From NCBI GenBank assembly GCA_921293015.1, contig OV121088.1, forward strand, positions 4,668,382 through 4,732,381: a stretch of DNA of 64,000 nt, read 5' to 3'. This stretch comes from Phorcus lineatus (lineage: Eukaryota > Mollusca > Gastropoda > Trochida > Trochidae). Position numbers and translations under genes: made by a program. Numbering within the stretch: position 1 is the stretch's first letter; the number at the start of each line of letters is the position of its first letter. The notes under the pieces are model-generated. The model was not told the origin of the DNA and did no database searches. It saw only the letters and a list, made by a program, of their open reading frames with translations. Below are positions 60,073 to 64,000 of the stretch, piece by piece.

Positions 60073-60135
60073 CTATAAGTGCAGCAACTCACAGTATACG
60101 CCGTGGTTGGAAGGGGAACACAGTAGTCTCAGCAG
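60073..60135 (+). promoter_or_regulatory. Putative promoter and 5' non-coding exon of the right-hand gene
   Basis: A consensus donor CAG-GTGAGTG starts the intron at 60136. The next good acceptor is TTTCATTTTCAG at 60971-60982, ten bases before the start codon at 60993. A TATA-like CTATAAGT lies at 60073-60080, so transcription would start about 30 bases on. The TATA assignment is inferential; the splice pair is the stronger part. Confidence 0.45.
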
Positions 60136-60992
60136 GTGAGTGAATGATATACAAAACTTATATTTATATGTTTTTGATCAAACGAAGTAAGAATACAAAT
60201 CAATAATATCAGCTGAAAGTAAAGTTTCTGAGGTAAAAATTGCTTTTTAAATCTTATACAAAACCACACTAAGTCTTTCCTATTCAAGGATGATGTTTGT
60301 TTGTCAGGGGGAAGAGATGTCCACTTTCATGGCGCATTTATTAAATAAACACTCATTAGTTTTATATCTGAAAGTCACGCAAAGAAGAAAAATGGCCGTG
60401 GATGTAGAGCGATGACTTCACCTTTGAGTATATTCTTTATATGAATAACTTTGAATAATATGATCAAAACGTAAAATTATATTACTACTCTAAGTATTCC
60501 TCACTATATATAAAATAATAATACTTTTAAAAATTTTATTCCATTTTATTTATCGTTTGAGTAACGTAAAAATTGTTCTATCTGATATATCGATCATTAT
60601 GTTTATGCTGATTTCGGTCTGATAGGTCACAGTCAATGTTGCTAAATTAGAATTAAGCACATAAGAAATGACACTTAAGTCATATTGCTAGTGAATGCGG
60701 ACATCTATCATTTCATAAATATTGTCATATTGAAATGTTATATACTCTAACATCAGGACACGTGGTTATATGGTAAACTCTTTAACTTACTCTTACATTA
60801 ACAATCACAATATTTTTGCGAAAACAGAAGAATTATGTAAACTAATTGTGATGTTTCATCGACAATTGTCCATGACTGAATAAATATGATGCCTCAGTTA
60901 ATGCATTTTACCACGGAACTTGTGTAAATGTGTCTTGAAATACTTTTTGTGAATTATTTTTATATATAGTTTTCATTTTCAGAACAGCAAAC

Positions 60993-63789
60993 ATGGGAAA
61001 AGTTGTCTTTGTGATGGTAGCCATTGCTCTCGTGACGACCTTGAAGGCAGATCCGGTGAGTTCTTTTTATATTATTGACCAATTTTACTCTTCTTTTTTA
61101 TTAATTTAAAGACATCGAAGAAAGTTGTAAAAGTGTCAATGTATGCGGTCTATATCCGAAACAAAAGTAATTAGTCTGTTGTCTTGCTGATTTCAATTCT
61201 TCTCAACGTTAACGATTACCGCAATACACATATAGATGTATACAATGAAATATAATGTGATGATGTATCTCTTGTGTCATGCATAGTGTTACTTAGCACG
61301 AATATGATGTTCTACTTATTGCCTAAGTTGTGATAGCTATGGAAATATGTAAAAATCAACTTTCAAACAAGGTACAAAATATCATGTAGCACAGCAATAA
61401 AAAAAGAATGCAGTTTGAATGTATATATGGTTAGTGTTCAGTTCATCATTAGGTCCCTAGCAGCTAGCAAAACATCTGTTTAGTACCACTATTGTATATT
61501 TTCCTTTATGTAGGTATATAATATAATGAACAGACTTTGGCTTTTGATTTCTTTCCTCGTTGTTCTTTATTGTTAAGAACTTGGAATTCTTAGAAACTTT
61601 AATGAACACTGAACTGGACAAAAGAGAAAACCCGACAGTTATGTAACTTTTAAACGTACAAGATGCAAGTTGGACCCGAAAATATTGACTAAACCGAGAG
61701 GCGTTACAATACACGAAGTAACAAAATGTCTAGAAATGTCTCGAAAGTTTCTATTTCGTATCTAGAATTTTCTATTTCGTATCTAGAAAGGTTCTAGAAC
61801 GTATATAGAAAGTTTCCAAAAAGTATTTAGAAAATGCATAGAAAGTAAAGTTTTATTAGATAATGAAATGCTTTTTAATTATTAGACCATCTATCTTATG
61901 TTAAAGTTCTTGCCCCTCTACACCTTATCCTCTTTAAAGTGTATGTTAGACAATTATTGTTAGTTGAAAACATTGGAACAGCCTCGTTACTGGTTGAAAG
62001 TGACATACAACAAATATGATTAAATAGCAATATATTTTCTATTTATCTACAGTATTGTCCTGCGCTGGATAACAACAATCCTGTAGGCCCTAACGAAGAA
62101 GAGATGGAAATCAACTTTATACGCGTATTTACCCCCGAACGTCTTCAAGTAAGTTAATTTGATATTGAAGAAGATGCAAGATTAACGGTTTTTAATACAA
62201 TGTTTGTTTGTTTCATAAAGTGGATAAAGCGAATTCTTGCCATGTGCAAAGGAAATAATGAGTATTTGTATGAGTTAATTGTATTGGGTTTTAACATAAC
62301 AAACTCTCTTGACTTGACTTGAATGGATCTCGAAACTGCTCTCAAGTGTTTACATGTGAAAGAACTGTAAATGATAGATAGACGTGTAGTAAACGTACAG
62401 TTGTATTCGTGTCGACGAAGATGGAAAACTTGACAGGCTACACATATGAATTATCGACTTGAAATGAAATACGGTCCGATCGTCGACTCCAAATAATATT
62501 TCATTGAAATCAGTCATCATTAGTATATATATATATATATTTCAGACTTCATTTTAAGATTCATAAAATTGTGAACCCACTTTTGGCCATTTATGAAATT
62601 GGTAAAATGACATGTTTCTATTACATGATCACTTGTCTTTTCCCAATGCTTTACAATCAGTGTCAATCCTTACCTCAAGAATTGTTTAAAACTCAAAATT
62701 TAGAAAATCTTACCCTTTCTGTTTATCCCTTTTTAGCCAAAGTTCGAAAAATCGCACTTTCTATATAAAATCCAATGATAAGATGTAGACCTATTCCCCA
62801 CGGACATGGGCAGGTATATTTCATGTACAAATTCATATTTGCAAATGTTGACTAATTGAAATCCAAAACTGTTCTGAGATACACAAGTTGAAATGTAGGC
62901 GAACACATTTTCGGAATGCAGTTGTAAAAGGCGGCATTAAAATAAAGCATTTGCATTTCTACCAAAGATTCCATAGACAAATAGTGAAAACTTGATCATA
63001 AATGTAGAAAAAACTCCTCGCCTTTCAAATTGAAAAATATATCTCCAAATTTGGAAGAGTATTCGATCAACATTCAAGTAGAAACAATGTCTCACATGTC
63101 GTTTATAGATAATACAAATGTATGTCTGTATTATATCAACTTCAAGCTTTTGTCAGTTTCAAGTGACGTCTTAGCCTGGCTCTAGTCATGCAAATGGTTC
63201 ATGAAATCGTAAACATGGCAAAAATATATAAAGAATATACTATTTCTTTACAAATCTAACTATGTTTATCTTATCGAGTGAGATAGAAAAGTAGTAATTA
63301 GTCGAGTGACATAACCACATGTGAAATATATACTTTTCTACTTCACGAGTTGAGATAAATATGCCATTTGTAAATGCAGGCATATTCTAATTATCATATA
63401 ACTTTATTCGTATTTTATGTTGAATTTTATCTCTTTCAGCGGTGTATTTTCACCGATAAGAAAACCTTTACTACACCTTAAAAGTGATGTCATAGACTTG
63501 TTATGACGACGTCACTCAAGTAGCACTGGAGTTTTTATCACACGCTAATCAGTGAATGAAAGGGATTTTTTCAGTTTGTAAAATATGTTCACATCACGGC
63601 AGTGTAATATCTCTTTCTTATCACCATCAATTTTCGTTTGATCAAATTTCTAAGGTTCACAACGTATGATTTGTTTTCCCCTAGGTTGCTTTAGATGTGA
63701 AATTGAGCTACACACTTCCTACTGAGGGCCTGAACAACGTAGGGAATGCGACTGTTTTAGTTAATGCTCTTGCAAAAGATGCCATCCAG
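60993..63789 (+). CDS. Secreted protein gene, three coding exons, continues beyond the window
   Basis: Coding exons: 60993-61055, 62053-62148 and 63685-63789, with consensus ends (CCG-GTGAGT; TATCTACAG; CAA-GTAAGT; TTTTCCCCTAG; CAG-GTAAAT). All three are multiples of three, and all introns are phase 0. The protein begins with a signal peptide, MGKVVFVMVAIALVTTLKAD, then YCPALDNNNPVGPNEEEMEI, NFIRVFTPERLQ, VALDVKLSYTLPTEGLNN and VGNATVLVNALAKDAIQ; 88 residues are seen so far. The early acidic stretch and a single Cys follow the likely cleavage site. NAT in the third exon is a possible N-glycosylation site. I do not recognise the family. Transcription appears to start from a separate non-coding exon ending at 60135. 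The remaining exons lie to the right of the window. Confidence 0.65.
61727..61850 (+). repeat. 21-22 bp minisatellite rich in heat-shock-element-like words
   Basis: About six degenerate units follow the pattern GTATCTAGAAAGTTTCTATTTC, in the first coding intron of the right-hand gene. Several units contain GAA and TTC triplets in alternating orientation; the clearest is TTCTAGAA at 61792-61799. Alternating nGAAn units are the binding pattern of HSF. It may be only a repeat. Confidence 0.7.
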
Positions 63790-64000
63790 GTAAATAGATA
63801 TGTTATAAAAACGAAAAGCAAGATTTTAGAAAATAAGTTTTATTTCATTTAAAAAACACAAGGTGTTTCATACTATTTTACAATTCCAAAGTCAGTTTGA
63901 ATAGATGAGTAGGAATATACTCCCAAACGTCGTGTATCTTTATGAGAAATAAATTATTATCCCGAATATATTGATTATTTCTTAAATGTCCCTTGTTAAT
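63790..64000 (+). other. Intron 3 of the right-hand gene, truncated by the window edge
   Basis: Begins with the donor GTAAATAG. No further exon is visible before the end of the sequence. Confidence 0.5.

Noticed and set aside
1-64000. CRISPR arrays, prokaryotic operons, Shine-Dalgarno sites or riboswitches
   Set aside because: The window is animal nuclear DNA with GT-AG introns; the direct repeats seen are tandem duplications and minisatellites without spacers.

Overview
The window looks like AT-rich nuclear DNA of an invertebrate animal, most plausibly a mollusc and perhaps a bivalve. This is inference from three things: an octopamine/alpha2-adrenergic-type amine receptor, genes split by short GT-AG introns, and a mixture of tRNA-derived SINE, LINE, MULE and microsatellite debris. 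There is no operon structure, no CRISPR array and no rRNA or intact tRNA gene. Genes are sparse, and most long stretches show nothing I can name.

Left part (1-9 kb): three members of one unrecognised family of putatively secreted proteins. An intact copy lies on the minus strand (2052-3080). A copy on the plus strand (6199-7244) carries a net 4-base deletion after its signal peptide. A 5' fragment at 8735-8851 still encodes a 38-residue signal-peptide ORF. Both long copies end in the same basic motif, R-V-K-R plus five residues. The sequence downstream of the plus copy holds a fold-back repeat and a cluster of six CRE-like octamers before an AATAAA.

9-27 kb: a decayed MULE transposase C-terminus (about 12.98-13.26 kb), a diverged direct duplication that carries a splice-flanked exon (about 13.65-14.12 and 14.54-14.98 kb), a small gag-like LTR-retroelement fossil (about 17.2-17.5 kb), homopolymer G/C tracts and short tandem duplications.

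27-33 kb: the best-supported gene, a minus-strand single-coding-exon class A GPCR (27928-29631). Its 5' leader has a good splice acceptor and four very short upstream ORFs. Upstream of it lie a tRNA-type SINE and, about 1 kb further on, a 34-bp minisatellite that seems to have grown from the head of a second SINE.

33-56 kb: mostly anonymous AT-rich DNA with a three-copy 75-bp repeat, AT microsatellites, an ETS/YY1-like promoter motif near 40.0 kb, two LINE 3' ends and a few weak exon candidates.

56-64 kb: a third LINE 3' end sits beside a two-exon minus-strand coding fragment (56956-57550) whose phases fit across a 145-bp intron. At the right edge begins a plus-strand gene for a secreted protein (three coding exons seen, all phase 0, continuing beyond the window), with a HSF-like 21-bp minisatellite in its first coding intron.
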